Positions 1-12,747 of a DNA stretch of 64,000 nt are shown one piece after another. Source of the DNA: Acanthochlamys bracteata (Eukaryota; Streptophyta; Magnoliopsida; Pandanales; Velloziaceae). The stretch is from contig CM034131.1 of the NCBI GenBank assembly GCA_019914995.1, positions 5,364,501 to 5,428,500 on the forward strand. The letters run 5' to 3'. Under the pieces are notes generated by a model, which saw nothing but the letters and a program-made list of their open reading frames with translations, made no database searches and was not told the origin of the DNA. A program made the position numbers and the translations under genes. Within the stretch, counting starts at the first letter, position 1, and each line of letters starts with the position of its first letter.

Positions 1-2424
1 ATAATTACATCCATTGTGAGGCAAAGCAACAGACGGTCATGATGGGTTATAAAAGAGTCTGCACTTCAATCATTGCTACTTTAACCTCTAAGGACTGCTG
101 GTCACTAGTGAAGCCAAATTTGAAAGTTAAAGAAGAAGAAGGGCATGCACAATGTACTCATGTGGCAAGACAGCTCACAATTGTGGTTCATGTTCCAAAA
201 TTTTGAATATCTAAGATGGTAGGATGGCTAAAGGAAAAAATAAAAAAATAAGCAGTAGAAAAGGATCTCCATAGAGTACAAAAGCACAAGCAAGACCACC
301 TAACCATGCAACCCTCAACTTCAAAAAATTTTCATAGGCCACATCACATCACCTTCTATTACTTCACGTATCCTCTCTTTGGTGTCTGACATTAACCTAG
401 ATGCTTCTTCAACTTCAAATAACTAAGGTTGTGCAATATTTTAAATTCTAAAAAAAGTAAATGATTGATTTATATTATAAAATTTCCAAGCCATAACTAT
501 TCCAATTAAAAATAATGCGACATATTTGAAATAAGACATTTATCCAGTTATGGGTGTTAGGATAATGATTTTTTACGCTTTCTTTATATCTATATGATTT
601 TTTTATTATTCCATTTTTACTAAATAACCTTTTATTTATTAGAGAAATCAATAAACAAATGAATTGCATTGTTCTCAAGTAGTAGTTTTTCTTTATTTCT
701 TGATAATACTCTGACACAGGAATCGCTTGGTATGGTACTAGGAGATGGATGATGTTAGTTCTTACCAAGTTATAGTTTTCATGAACTGATAAAGAAAATA
801 GAATTTGGCTTTGACATTTATGATAATGATATTTGTTTTAGGCTATGTACATTATTTCTAATATTCGTATTCTCTAACCTTTAGAAATTTGAGTTTCAAT
901 TTGAAACTTATAATCTTTTAAAAAAAAACTCAAAGAATAACTCTATTTGAACTAATACATTTGGATGTTTGACGACATTCTCCTATAATAGCACTTACTG
1001 GTATTAGATGGTCTCGATATTTATGATGATTATACTGATATAACATGATTGTCTACTATGAAGAATAAGAATGAAATTAAAGATATTTTTCTACGATTTC
1101 ACTATATGTTACAATCTTAATTTTCTCTTGTTGTCTGAGTTTTATTCTCTTATAATGCGAAGAAATATATTAATACATCTTTATCCTTTACCTTAGCAAT
1201 AAAGTATTATCCATAAAACCTCATGTCTACTGATAACACAACAAACTATAATGTCTGAAAGAAAAATGGATAAAACGAAATATTTTGTACATTGCTCGTG
1301 GTTTATTGTTTAGAGCTCAACTTTCAAAAATTATTATAAAGATACATTTCAATCTGTAATGTGCTTGATTAGTCTCATGCATTGTAGGATTTTGAACTTT
1401 CAAACTCCTCTTGATTTGTTATAAACACATGTTTCTTTACCATATATTCTTTCTCTTACACATTGAATTTTGAATCGATCGCACTAGTGCATTACAAAAA
1501 AAAAAAAAAAAAGATATGTTTGCTTTTGTAGTGATTGTTCATTAGTTAAATCCATATTAGAAATGTTACAAATGCTATCATACATCATCATATCGTACTT
1601 ATGAATATGATGTGATTATACCCCATCATGTTGTATTTTTGTCACTATATATATGATATTTCTTAAATAAAAAATGTAGTTTGGAATGTTTGAATCCCAT
1701 TCTGATCTTCACTAGATGATAGAGATAGTTGAACATCTGATTGGCTCAGTGTTAAAGCTAACTTTAAAAACCTTAGCACAAGCGTGACGGACATTAAAGA
1801 CAGTTAGAGATAACGTGAGAGTTGTAAATTAGCTTGGGACGAGCTTTTAGTCCCACCAAATTAGTGACAAGAGAAATAGAACATACAGAAAGCTAATGAT
1901 GTAGAGGAATTGACTCTCTCACTCGATAGTAACTGCTCAAACTCTTGAAAATATATCTCTAAATTAAGTTCTAGGGTTGACATTTTAATAAATCTAACAT
2001 TGCAATAATGAGTTGCTAGTTGCCACATAAACAAATCGTGGAATACCTACAAAAAAATATATTCACCCAAATAAAAAGCTTCTATATATCTTATTAAATA
2101 TTCACCCAATAAAACATATTGAATGGTCGAGCGTTATAGCATAAATAATGGTCAAGTGATACTCACAAATTTATGAGTTGATTATTATGAGACTTTTCAC
2201 CACTTATAAAATTTAATATCATTAGGATGTTACTATATAAGTAGCAAATATAAGTAGCCAGCCTTGGTTGGTCTTAACAATAATTTAATTTAAACACTGC
2301 ATTTTTCATAGAGAATTAGAGAAATTTCTCTAGAGTCTCCATCTGAATATGATATTTCAAAAAGAAATAATTGTGTAAATTGAACAGGACATTATATGGT
2401 TAGATGTAATATCTAAGAGTAGGG
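1..2424. other. AT-rich intergenic DNA
   Basis: No gene is supported here. Short open frames are random AT-rich reads without homology that I recognise. Near 148-200 one plus frame reads YSCGKTAHNCGSC, which recalls the CCHC zinc knuckle of MULE transposases or retroviral-type Gag, but its first cysteine is not in place and flanking frames are closed. A run of about 18 A residues lies at 1495-1512. Confidence 0.5.
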
Positions 2425-2738
2425 GTTTAGAGATTCAATGAAGTTTCAACAAATATAGATACTATAGGGAACGTTGATCAAATATTATTCTTGAAGAACA
2501 AAAGTAAGATAACAGTTCTAATAAAATATGTACATGGTATTTTTGTTATAGGCAATAATGATGAAGAATTTAGAGATTAAGTGATTACTAGGTTTCTAAA
2601 TTTAAGATGAAAGAACATGTAGAGTTAAATTATTTTTTGTATACAAATGGCGAGATCTAATGAATGCTTTTATTGTGAAAGAGAGAATTATATCATTGAC
2701 ATACTTAGAGATAATGATTTTAGATTGAAACAAATAGA

Positions 2739-3598
2739 TAGGGGTGGCAATATATGACCCGATCCGAAAATTCAACCTGAAATCGACCTGTTTAATAAGG
2801 ATTAGGGTTGAAAATTTTGACCCGTATAAATATATGGGTTGGATTAGGGTTGAACAAATTTGACCCGTTTATTAAATGGGTCGACCCGGGTTAACCCGAA
2901 ATTGACCCACCAATCCAAAATATAATCTTTTGAAGGAACAATTCTTGATTTTTTCTTACCGTATAATAAAATATTGGCAATAAAGATAATCGATAATAGT
3001 TATTTACAAACTATTAAATTATATTGTATTCATAATTAATTCTTTATTTTTATACCTTAGTAAAATAGTGTAACATAAAAATTATAATATTATTGAAAAA
3101 ATTACTATATAGGTATTTTTAATGACGAATTTAGATTTCGTTTAAAGATTTTAATGAAAATTTTGTTAGATAAATATATTTATCAAAATTTTTATCGAAA
3201 TTATTAATATGTATTTATAATCATAAATTTCAGATGTTATCATATATTTTCAAAAAATAAAAATAATAATTTTTTTGGATATTTTAAGGGTCGATGAAGA
3301 CATTAAGAAATGCATATTTTGTCGGACATAATTATATCTCGTCAGTAAAAATATCGTGCATTTTCATTTGAATTGATTTTAGAATTTCGCTGAAGCTTAA
3401 AAATATATAATTAATAATTAATAATTTTAATTATTAAATGGGTCGACCTGAATTTGATCCGGTTATTAGTATGTTGGGTTAGGATTGACAATTTTGAACT
3501 GTATAAATTCATAGGTTGGGTTAGGGTTGAACGAATTTAATCCGATTATTAAATAGGTCGACCCGAAACTGACCCACTAACCCATATTACCACCCCTA
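2739..3598 (+). mobile_element. Non-autonomous hAT-like element, copy 1
   Basis: The 860-bp element begins TAGGGGTGGCAATAT and ends ATATTACCACCCCTA, giving terminal inverted repeats of the hAT type. Both subterminal regions carry repeated GGGTCGACCC/TTGACCCG words, as expected for transposase-binding arrays. There is no coding capacity. It interrupts a copia RT fragment. An 8-bp target duplication is not clear at this copy. The same element lies in opposite orientation at 26603-27449. Confidence 0.8.
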
Positions 3599-3769
3599 AA
3601 CACACCAATCATCGAGAGTCATAATTTAAATAAATATTTTGATAAAGTACCAATAAGTAAAGATAGCTATCAACGACTATACAGTAAGTGTTGTTATACA
3701 TTAAATATATAGTCAGTTTGTAAATCTTTAAATATGAATTATATGGAGACAAAAAATAATCAGACACTA

Positions 3770-5337
3770 TGTTGGAAATACAAGGATAATTTTGATGATA
3801 ACAAAGAATTAAGAACTATGATTTATATAACACTAATAATCTGAAAACAAGTCTGCAGGATTAGACAAACAAAGATCATTTAATTTACAAAGAAAGACAA
3901 AAAAAATTATCATACAACCAATCATTATGCTACTACATAATGGACAGAGGACAAAGACACGGGATGAGAGGATGCCACAAATAAATAATGACCAATGCTA
4001 TCTTTCTCAAGGCGGGACAAAGAACAACATACGGGACAGAGGATGCAAAGAAATACATTACACGATCAATTGTTTGGTTATCAAGCATATGCATTTCTTC
4101 TGTTTGGAGACGAACCCATATGTTCAACGGCGACGAAGTTTTCCTTGCCTTCAAAGATCACCTACACTCACAACGAACTGAAGGACTTCAAACAGAAAAT
4201 TTACAAGAGCTAGAATCATCTTCACTTTCACACAAAAGAGAAGCTCAATAATCAAGAAAAGAAAGTAGTCAAAGTCCTTGATCAGTCAAGCGGTCAACCT
4301 GCACTGCATTTATTATGGACATACCATATCAACTCATCACCACCGAAATTCAAATGAAGCTTAGCTGAATTAAGCACTCAACCGTTATAAAGAAATTCAA
4401 ATTTCTTCAACGCATTCAATGCAACAAAGACTTGCACAAACACAGCTGAAGAACCACTGGACAACACCATTCCTTGTCTGACGTGAAGAACCGAGCGCCA
4501 ATAGCAACGTTCCTCAACGGCTCCTGCATAGGAAAGATGCTCTATAAAAAGGAGTAACAAAGAATGAGGAAAAGGGTGTGGAGAAATAGAGAAAAACAGG
4601 AGAGAACAAAAAAAGAAAATGTAAATAGAGAGAATCCAAGCAAAAAACAGAGACATACAAGAACTCTACCACTCTACACAAAAAAACTCCCACCACGGTC
4701 ACGAACTTGACTACTCCACACAAACAAATCTTGCTGCAAATCATATCAAGAAATCTCTCAAAGAATCTCTCCGATCATCTCATCTGAATCACTGCTTAAA
4801 CACTCAACATTCATGAGATAGATCCTGCACTCAATACTTGTTTATTTTCTTGTAACTTGTCACTGACAATTTAAAAGTGGTGCTGCAGGCACCGGTAAAG
4901 GAAGCTCAGGTAGAGCTTGGTGTAAGCTCTTAGACCTTGTAATAGTGCTAGCAAATCAGCCAGGAGGACAAGCGTGTCCAGGAGGTTGGTAGGGGTTGTC
5001 TTGGTGAAGAAACCCGGTAGAGTATGTGTGCTTGGTGAAGCACTTCGCTCTAGGTGTATTTGTAGCTTATTAAAGGTCTAGTGAAGCTTTGGCTCTGGTG
5101 ATAGAGCGACCGTGGATGTAGGCAAAAGGGTTTTGCCGAATCACGTTAAATACCCTGAGCACTACTCTTTATTACTTCTGTCAGTAAACACACTAACTCT
5201 TCTGTCTGCAGGTTACAGCATTGACACAGCCGGCTGTTAGCTCTCTGCCAATAGGATAACAAACTTAACGAACATTTTTATAGACTAACTCAATTCACCC
5301 CTCCCCTCTTGAGTTAATCTTACAGGAATATCTAACA
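3770..5337 (+). mobile_element. Solo LTR, SIRE/Maximus-like copia
   Basis: A 1568-bp unit starts TGTTGGAAAT and ends ATATCTAACA, and is flanked by a perfect 5-bp duplication CACTA (3765-3769 and 5338-5342). Near the 3' end it carries GTGGATGTAGGCAAAAGGG followed by GAATCACGTTAAAT. As I recall, this GTGGA-TGTAGGC ... CACGTTAAA block is typical of SIRE/Maximus-lineage LTRs. No primer-binding site or coding region follows, so it is a solo LTR left by LTR-LTR recombination. Small open frames inside it (for example 3927-4251) are not genes. Related LTRs lie at 6948, 22843 and 46500. Confidence 0.85.
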
Positions 5338-5420
5338 CACTATAGATCAAGTTATTTTATATTTATTGACGATAAAAGTTGGTTGATAAAATAATTTAGT
5401 AATTCATGTCAAAGCAAAAA

Positions 5421-6009
5421 AAAAGAGAAAAACTGTGTTGTTTGATTGAAATAATGAAAAAGTAAAAATATATACCTCAAAGTAAATAAGCTTCCATTTC
5501 AAAAGAGCATATGAGTTTATAAAGCACCTATTAACTCGATTTTAGTTAAGAAATATGTAATATATATTTTCAAGAGAGTATACAAATATTTTAAATTTCT
5601 TATGGATGTTCTTAAGTTTTCCGTGAGTATTTATATAAAAAAATAAAATTTTATAAAATATCTCTTTAAACGTATAGAGAATTTAAAAGTGAATTTGCAA
5701 TTATACCTACATGCCATACAATGCTTTTTTTGCTTAGAAATATATCGAAGCAAACTCTGTTTGTAAACTTGACATATAGTGTTTTGTGTTCCACTTTTTG
5801 GTGTTTTGGTTCTGGATTTATCTCTATTTTTTTTTTAAAACAAATTTCTTATGGTATTTTGAATATTTTGGTTAAGAAGCACGAATAAATTGTACGTATT
5901 ACTTATTATATATATAGTTTTTTATTTTTTTGTCTAAACATATTTATTTTTTTTATCTTTAACAACTTTATTTTTAAGCAATTCCAAAGCACCCTGAGAA
6001 ATCTCATGA
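5421..6009. other. AT-rich spacer, no gene seen
   Basis: This stretch joins the copia relic to the promoter remnant of the first quinone reductase copy. It is very AT-rich, with poly-T runs around 5829 and 5937. I see no gene or clear terminal repeats. Confidence 0.5.
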
Positions 6010-9000
6010 GTCATGGAATGAGTTGACAGACTCCCTGGATCAATGGCAAAACCTTGTAACTTATCTCACATTATAGTCAACTAATAACTTGCTTTAATTA
6101 GCCACATAAATAGCACCAAAACACAAAATTGCTTCAACAAAACAGCAAGTCCCAGCTAAGCTTCTCCTCTATTTCACATTCCATTCGTCAGGATTCTCTG
6201 TGCTGCCTAACTGTAGTTTTTTTTTTTTTTTTGGACTTGTTCATATGCTTTATATCAAACAATTTGGGTGTAATGAGTTTTTCCATCAACCCAGTAAAGT
6301 AAGGAAAAAGAGTATTGAGATCATGCTCTCCCATCAAGATGGTAGGGTAATTTAATTGTTTCTAATCTACGGAGGTTGTAGAGAATGACTGGCATGTTAG
6401 GATCACGTCATGTCCCTTTCTCAATTGCGTCATCTACCAGCAATTTGACTTTTCCGTTGCCATCCATATGCCCAAGTTTCACTGTTTTGATTTGGATGGG
6501 TTGTCAAAAACTTCCATTTGTTCGCATTATTTGGTTAACATTTTCAAACTTTTTCGGAATTAGACAGCTGTTGTTGAATGAATTGTAGTTTCAGAAGGTG
6601 TAAGAAGGGAGATACTGACTGTTTTGGTGGATGTTACATGCATGTCTTCGAGGTTAAATTGATCTATCATGATTGGTGTTTAAGCTGTCGTCTCTCGTGG
6701 ATTGATATAGAACTGTTAATGTTAAAGCATCCTGCACAGAAGGGCTACTGATGTTCTTCTAGTTATTTTAATGTTAATCATCTTGCTGAGCAGTACATAA
6801 AATAAATGGATCTGCAAAGTTAGTCAATTAGGTGCAGGCAAATACAATTATAAAGAAATTTTAAAAGAAAAACTTGTACAATTTATAATATTATGGTTTA
6901 TCATGAATTTGCCAAAATAATGACTTGGATAATCGCGTAGTAGTTTATGTTGGAATTTCAAGATTAATTTTGATGATAACAATAATTAAGAATTATACTT
7001 TATGAATTAAGGTGAACTAATGATTGAAATTTAGTTCTGCAAAAATTTATTAAATAGATCTATTCTATATCCAGCAAATAATAAGTCAGCTGCTTAGCTA
7101 CTGATTGTATAAGATTTATTTTATAACATATAGAACAGATAATTCCAAACAGCCAGCTGGCTAATTACTGCTATATGGATAAAACAGAGAATCGCAAACA
7201 GAGCATCTCAAACAGAAAAGACCAAAAAACAGAGCATCGCAAACAAAAAAAAACAGAAAATAGAGAACTCGATAACCGGCTACTTTGTTGCTACTCTCTG
7301 GACATAAAAGAATTCGAAAATCGTGATAATCATTCATTCTTCAGAAGTAATTTCAAATATGATGCCGATTCCATTTGAACTTCAAATTTTCATCAGAGAT
7401 AGACCAACACGCACACTATAAGATTGACCGAATACCACATCAAATAATGATCAACATAAATTTGAAAAAATCGTGGAATGATAGATGAAAACTCAGTAAA
7501 CAGGGAGCAGAATCAGACATTGATAGAACAATTTTTTAGATGTAATTCAATCAAGAATTCGTCATCCATTTGAAGCAAAATCTTGAAACTTACTGAGAAA
7601 TATATCAGCTACAAGATCATATCAAGAATCATAAAAAATCACAATAAGAGAAGACAAAGAGAATTGTGCAAATTATCATTAGAATCATGTCTTATTGATA
7701 ATGAATAAATACTTCAACATGCAGATTCGATTTTTGTCTAAGAAGAAATCACGAATTTAATTACAAGGTAATATCATTCAACAAATCTACTATCTTATTA
7801 CTATCACAGAACGAAGGTACATTATGCCACCACATTTATTGAATAACAAGTTCAAGTATAGAGATTGCTAGATGGCCATAAAAATCCACTGAACACAGTA
7901 GGAAGCAACGAAGCAGAGACTGCAGAGTCACGCTATTGGAGTGCACCTCACTTGAAGCAGTCAACTTAGCAAAAAATAGCAAACCAAGAAAAGCCAACTC
8001 AGTTAGAGAAACTTGAAAAATATGACTCAAAACTATATGCGGGAGTCTTTTAATTGCTTCCTTCGGTGCATTTAATGCTGATGAAAAACTTGCACCAGTT
8101 TAGCCAAAAGAAATCTGAGGCAGCTGATTGACCACTGAACACAATCTTCATCTCTATCTTGAAAATCTGCCACTGTAGACCAATAAAAATATTTTTTTAA
8201 CAGAAAGAACCACCTACCTGTAATAACAGAAAATTCTATAAGAAGAGAAGCTGAAAAACAAAGACACAGAGAGACAAAGAGACACACAACGAGCAAAAAA
8301 TTCAAAAGCTAGATTGCACTAGATCGACTCATCTCTCTCAAACAAAAGAAACTCATTTTACTGCTGATCACTTGCAGAACATCATCTTCAGCAGTAACAA
8401 TTTTGATCATCTCAACAAGAAACCTTAAGTTTATTTATTTACTTTGAGATTGATCCTACGCTTAACCTTGATCTTTAAATTTTCTTATAATCGTGTGATA
8501 GAGTGCTTAGTGCACTTGGTAAATAAGCTCGGCTGGAGTTTGGTAAAAATTTTGAAACTTTATAATAATGCTAGGTTGTCCGTCATAGGGACTAGATTGT
8601 CCAGTAGGCTGTTACAAAGTTTCGGCTTGATGCAACTTTAGAATTGCACTATTTGTCACAAGTGAAGTTCGCGTCTGGGATATAGCAATGTTTTACATCT
8701 TTGCTTTCATAATAACTAGGATTCTTAAATGTATGTTGGATGACAAGTCATACATGTCATTTCCCTCTTGAGCTTGTACTAAGATTAGGAACGTTTTAGT
8801 TGCTTTCACCAGGTATTACTCCATGTATGGACATATTGCTACACTAGCAAAAGAAATCCAGGAGGGAGCTTCATCTATTGAAGAAGTGGAAGTTAATCTA
8901 TGGCAGGTTTTGAGCTGATATATTACTTCGATTCAAAAAAAATTTTATGCTACGTTTTGAATATCTAGTTCCTAGGATATGTGTTTTTCATCCTTCTACC

Positions 9001-9751
9001 AACTTGTTATACTAGATTTTAAATTTGTTTTTCTTTAAATAAATCTTCAGTAGCTCAAAAAGTAACTTTCTCCTTTAGGAATCTATTCATGTAAACTTTG
9101 AAAAGATGACACTTCTTGTTTCAAGCTATTTCAACTTGATTAAGTTAATCTATTAGCAGATTGGAAACAGTTAATTAATAATAGTTTGATAGCAGGTTCC
9201 TGAAACTCTTACTCAGGAGATCCTTAGAAAGATGGGTGACCCGTCTAAGGGTGATGCGCCAATCATCACCCTTAGTGACCTTACTGAGGCTGATGGAATT
9301 CTCTTTGGTTCTCCCACAAGATTTGGTATGGTGCCTGCACATCCTATCTTTGATGCTACTGGACAACACGGGCAATCTGGTGCACTTGCTGGTAAGCCTG
9401 CTGGATTTTTCTTCAGCACTGGTACCCAAGCCGGGAAAAGAAACTACTACTGCAAGTTCAATTGAACCATCTTATATGACCTCAGCTAGCAACTGTTGAT
9501 TCATTCTAATTTTGCTATTTAATTGCAGTTTGACTGCCATTACTCAGTTCACCATGGAATGATTTTCGTCTCCAACGGCTATACCTTTGGTGGTGGAATG
9601 TTTGAGATTGGTGCAATCAAGGGTGGCAGCCTGTATGCATCAGGAGCCTATGCAGGACGTACGGCTCCAGGATGCCAAGTGAACTGGAATTGCAGTAGAC
9701 TGCACACCAGGGTAATACTTGGCAGGCATTGCCAAGAAGCTCAAGGCTTGA
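6010..9751 (+). pseudogene. FQR1-like quinone reductase pseudogene, LTR-disrupted
   Basis: This is the decayed first copy of the tandem array. 6010-6190 aligns with the promoter and 5' leader of the second copy (GTCAAC, then ACATAAAT in the TATA position, then a CT-rich leader). No ATG exon follows. 6250-6910 resembles intron 1 of the third copy (shared CCCAGTAAAGTA and GGTTGTCA words). An LTR occupies 6948 to about 8690. Exon 2 remains at 8813-8906, keeping the YYSMYGH FMN-phosphate motif. Exon 3 remains at 9196 to about 9450, and exon 4 at 9529-9751. In exon 3 several codons are altered after RFGMV, and the GT of the splice donor (GCGTAAG in both intact copies) has been lost, leaving GCAAG. 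Exon 4 lacks 4 bp just before the CACCATGG codons, which shifts the frame. The 136-codon open frame at 9523-9933 is only the shifted read of exon 4. Function as an enzyme is not possible. Confidence 0.88.
6948..8690 (+). mobile_element. 3'-truncated SIRE/Maximus-like LTR
   Basis: It begins TGTTGGAATTTCAAGATTAA, closely like the LTR at 22843. It keeps the GTGATAGAGTGCTTAGTGCACTTGG block, also seen in the LTR at 46500, and the AGTGAAG block of the LTR at 3770. Homology stops near 8690, before the GTGGATGTAGGC block, and the sequence passes into intron 1 of the quinone reductase pseudogene. The missing 3' end means no target duplication can be checked. The end coordinate is approximate. Confidence 0.68.
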
Positions 9752-12201
9752 TCTGCATATGTATCCTTGCTTCAGTATCTTTGTTGCTGTTTTATTTTTC
9801 TTTTGTTGATATATGTATGGCTGTTTCTGGATTCCTTACTTTCTTATATGTACTCTTGAAATTCTTCATTTGTGAACTTTTAAGTGTGTACGGATGGAAA
9901 AATCGTTACTTCTATGTTGTTCCCATATTCTAGACTTTTTTATGGGAATATCTAATGTTTTTAGTTGTAAGTCACATGAATGGTAATGTTGTCTCCATTA
10001 TGCTCATCTTGGATCGAAATAGGGTGATCGGAATGATTAACAAGAATAATTTTGAGAAAATTTCACCAACAATATATACCAACAGAAATTACTTCTTCTC
10101 TGTAATTATCTCTTCCATATATTTTGTATACATGCTTGATTGATGCTGAGGAATTTTCTATATGCTTTGTCTTCTGGTGAGAGCCTTTGTCCGTCGGCGC
10201 TTTCAATGAATTGGTTTACTCAAAAAACATGAATTGGTTTTTAAATCGGAAGTGCCATTCGAAAGAGTGCACTGATCCGATAATTTTTGGCGTGTTACTG
10301 AGTATCCCACTCGAGATGATATATATGATTGGTGCTCCCAAAAAGCCAACCAGAGATGGAGTAGAGGTGCTGCTGTTCTGCTACTTAATTGGATATCAAT
10401 TTGATTGCTATCAGCCATGAAACAAGTTTGGACTCGAGGGCCTACATCAAAGTTATTGTCTTCAATTTGAGAGGAACTTTAGGTAAAATAGATGCTCTGT
10501 TGGATGCAACTGACAATCTATCACAACTATTATGTTGAGTTCTTATCTTAAGAATTCAATTTTATTTCACGAGTACTTAGAAATCAAGTTAAAGTAGTTC
10601 TCATCCATTTATCTTCCAAAATGATAGAGACTTGCTCTTCTTTCGTTTTTTTTGGTTTTGTGAAATGATAGAGTTTTGGGATCAACTGCAACATAACTGT
10701 CTATAGAGCACTCTCAAATTTCATTTCTATATGTACATGTATATAGACACCAATTACATATGTGAATGTGAATGCAAGCTTCTTATCATCGTTGAGTTGT
10801 TAGTTTCCATGACGCCAATCGTGCAGTCACGCTACATACAAATTACTGTAAAAGCAAAGAGAATTGACCATTATCAATAATCACTGTAATTTTCTTGCCA
10901 GTTTACTACATCACTAATAGGGTGACAGTGAAGATAATGATATTTATTTTTATTTTACTAATGAAATCGAATCGAACGGTGACTCATGTATTTGATTCTC
11001 TTGCTGTTTTAATTATTTCTAAGCTTTACACTGTTCTACGTCTCTCAACACGTAACTAATTATACATCTTAGAACTAATCTATTGATAGAAGTTGTTGTC
11101 GGTAGTTGATGAGAAAATAACACAAATTTATAAAAGCAGGAGTGTCTTATTCGCTTTTATCAGATTTAAACCTTCTGATTAGACACGATCATTACTTAAT
11201 TGCTCCGCATAAAGGATTCAAAATAGAATGTTCCCTCCTACTCCTTTCTAAAACAAAACAGATCAATCAACTATTGCGCATTAGTCGCTCGCAATTGTTA
11301 CATTTATCATTAAGAAAACTTGAGCTTCAAACCCCCCCAAATATTAATGGGACGCGTTAAATGTCAAACATCTTGCGATACAAATATGAATTTTTTCAAA
11401 AGAAAAAAAAGAAGAAGAAAGACTCAAATTGAAGGGTTGACAATTCAATGGAAGAGTCAATCCAACGGTCTAAGAAATTCGGCTGATTAATGTTTTCAAT
11501 CAGCTCGCCATCCTTGACTTGATTGTCAATAGTTAGAATAGAGAACAGCGAATGTAGCCAATGAATATTAATATCCATTGAAACACATTCGCGGAAACTG
11601 AGCAAGAGTTGAATACTTTCAATGAAACATGGATTGGAAATATTTTGCAAGTTGTATGTTGATCTTTAAAATATCTTTTATGAGCATGCTCTTTTTAAAT
11701 AAATTGTAATTAATAATAGTATATATAATTTCATGTTTGGTTTATAATACTTTTTATTAACGTAATATTTAAAAATTTTACGATATATTACTATTAATAT
11801 AATAGAATATTAGGTCATACGTATAGTATTATATAATATTAATATAGTTAATATTTCTAACAAACATTCAATTTAATTAATTAAAATTTTAATTTTATAT
11901 TCACATTAAAATAAAAAGGTATCTAAAATTTTTTTAGCTTGAAAATTTTTACTTTATTAATTCAATTAAAATATATTTCAAAAAAATTATGTTCATAAGT
12001 TTAAGAAATTGTTTCTTTTTGTGATATAAAAAAGTTGTGGTAAAAAAGAAAAGAAGAAATATAAACTTAGAAAGAAAAGTTCTTAAAATTTTGAAGGAAA
12101 AAATGATGATGTACAATTTAAATTTTAAAAAAATATATCTTGATGTCCTTACGAGGACAAAATGTGATACATTTTAGTTTTAAACATTTAAATATATGTA
12201 G
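9752..12201. other. Intergenic spacer
   Basis: This is the 3' flank of the pseudogene copy, followed by unique-looking AT-rich DNA. Open frames of 60-84 codons (for example 10187-10420 and 11396-11650 minus) lack any family resemblance that I recognise. The second of these ends in a poly-F read of a poly-A/GAA run at 11397-11420. I do not call genes here. Confidence 0.5.
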
Positions 12202-12204
12202 TTA

Positions 12205-12501
12205 GGGTGTGTTTCAAATATCTTTAACTGAGTTTCGTAAAAGTGAAAAATAGAAAATAGAGTTTCTTGAAAAATGAACTGCAAGTAGAGTTCAATATTT
12301 ATGTTTCAATAGGTTTTGGAAATGTGTTGAAAATTAAAAAGTATAGTTGTATTGGGAAGTGTGCAAATAAGAAAGTTACAATTGGAGTTTCGTATGCGTG
12401 AAAGTAGAGTTTTGAGTTTTTATATAATTGAAACATATCAACTATTTGGAACTCAAAATCTAGCCCAAAAAAATAGAATTATAGGCATTTGAAATACACC
12501 C
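12205..12501. mobile_element. PIF/Harbinger-like MITE with TTA duplication
   Basis: The 297-bp element starts GGGTGTGTTTCAAAT and ends ATTTGAAATACACCC. The terminal inverted repeats differ at one position over 15 bp. It is flanked by perfect TTA trinucleotides (12202-12204 and 12502-12504), the target duplication typical of the PIF/Harbinger superfamily. It has no coding capacity. Confidence 0.8.
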
Positions 12502-12711
12502 TTAAATAAATTCCTAACACTCCTAATCCTTAATATGGTACTTCAAAATGCGAATATCTATCACTCAAATTTTATGTTTTAAAACTAATTTTTCATAAAA
12601 GTAAACAAAATATTCAAAATATTTTTTTTATCAATTTCTTAAATTCATTTTAAAACTTATTATTAATATCAAAACTTATTTTATTAGTATTTTAATTTTT
12701 AATTTAATTTT

Positions 12712-12747
12712 TTAGGGTGAGTTTATCTCAAGATAAACACACCCTAA
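12712..12747. repeat. 36-bp palindrome, MITE-end-like
   Basis: TTAGGGTGAGTTTATCT is followed at once by a nearly perfect reverse complement ending ACACCCTAA. The arms begin with the same TTA-GGGTG word as the MITE 200 bp upstream. It could be a minimal internal-deletion product with only two termini left, or a cruciform hairpin. It is too short to be certain. Confidence 0.6.

Larger units (their letters stand above)
2425..5420 (+). mobile_element. Ty1/copia pol fragment in three pieces
   Basis: Reading on the plus strand, 2460-2580 gives a decayed copy of the copia reverse transcriptase segment that ends in the YVDD-type site (here KYVHGIFVIGNN). The next piece, near 2640-2735, resembles the conserved EVARS...YIIDILR stretch. 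The text resumes at 3599 with a TPIIESHNLNKYFD-like read, then YQRLYSK, which follows directly in intact copia pol proteins. It resumes again after 5338 with SSYFIFIDDK, which matches the RNase H region. The gaps are exactly filled by a hAT-like element (2739-3598) and a solo LTR (3770-5337). Stops and frameshifts are frequent, so this is a dead relic. The family is established by motif order; the nesting is seen directly. Confidence 0.72.

Noticed and set aside
148..200. Zinc-knuckle-like read YSCGKTAHNCGSC
   Set aside because: The first cysteine of CX2C is missing and neighbouring frames are closed; too short and degenerate to call a MULE or Gag relic.
3765..5342. CACTA-superfamily transposon suggested by CACTA at both ends
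   Set aside because: The CACTA words are direct, not inverted, and lie outside a TGTT...AACA unit, so they are the 5-bp target duplication of an LTR.
9523..9933. 136-codon open frame
   Set aside because: It is the frame-shifted read of the pseudogene's fourth exon running into 3' flank; the true frame shows the FQR sequence broken by a 4-bp deletion.
11396..11650. 84-codon minus-strand frame ending in poly-Phe
   Set aside because: The tail is a poly-A/GAA tract and the rest has no domain or splice support.
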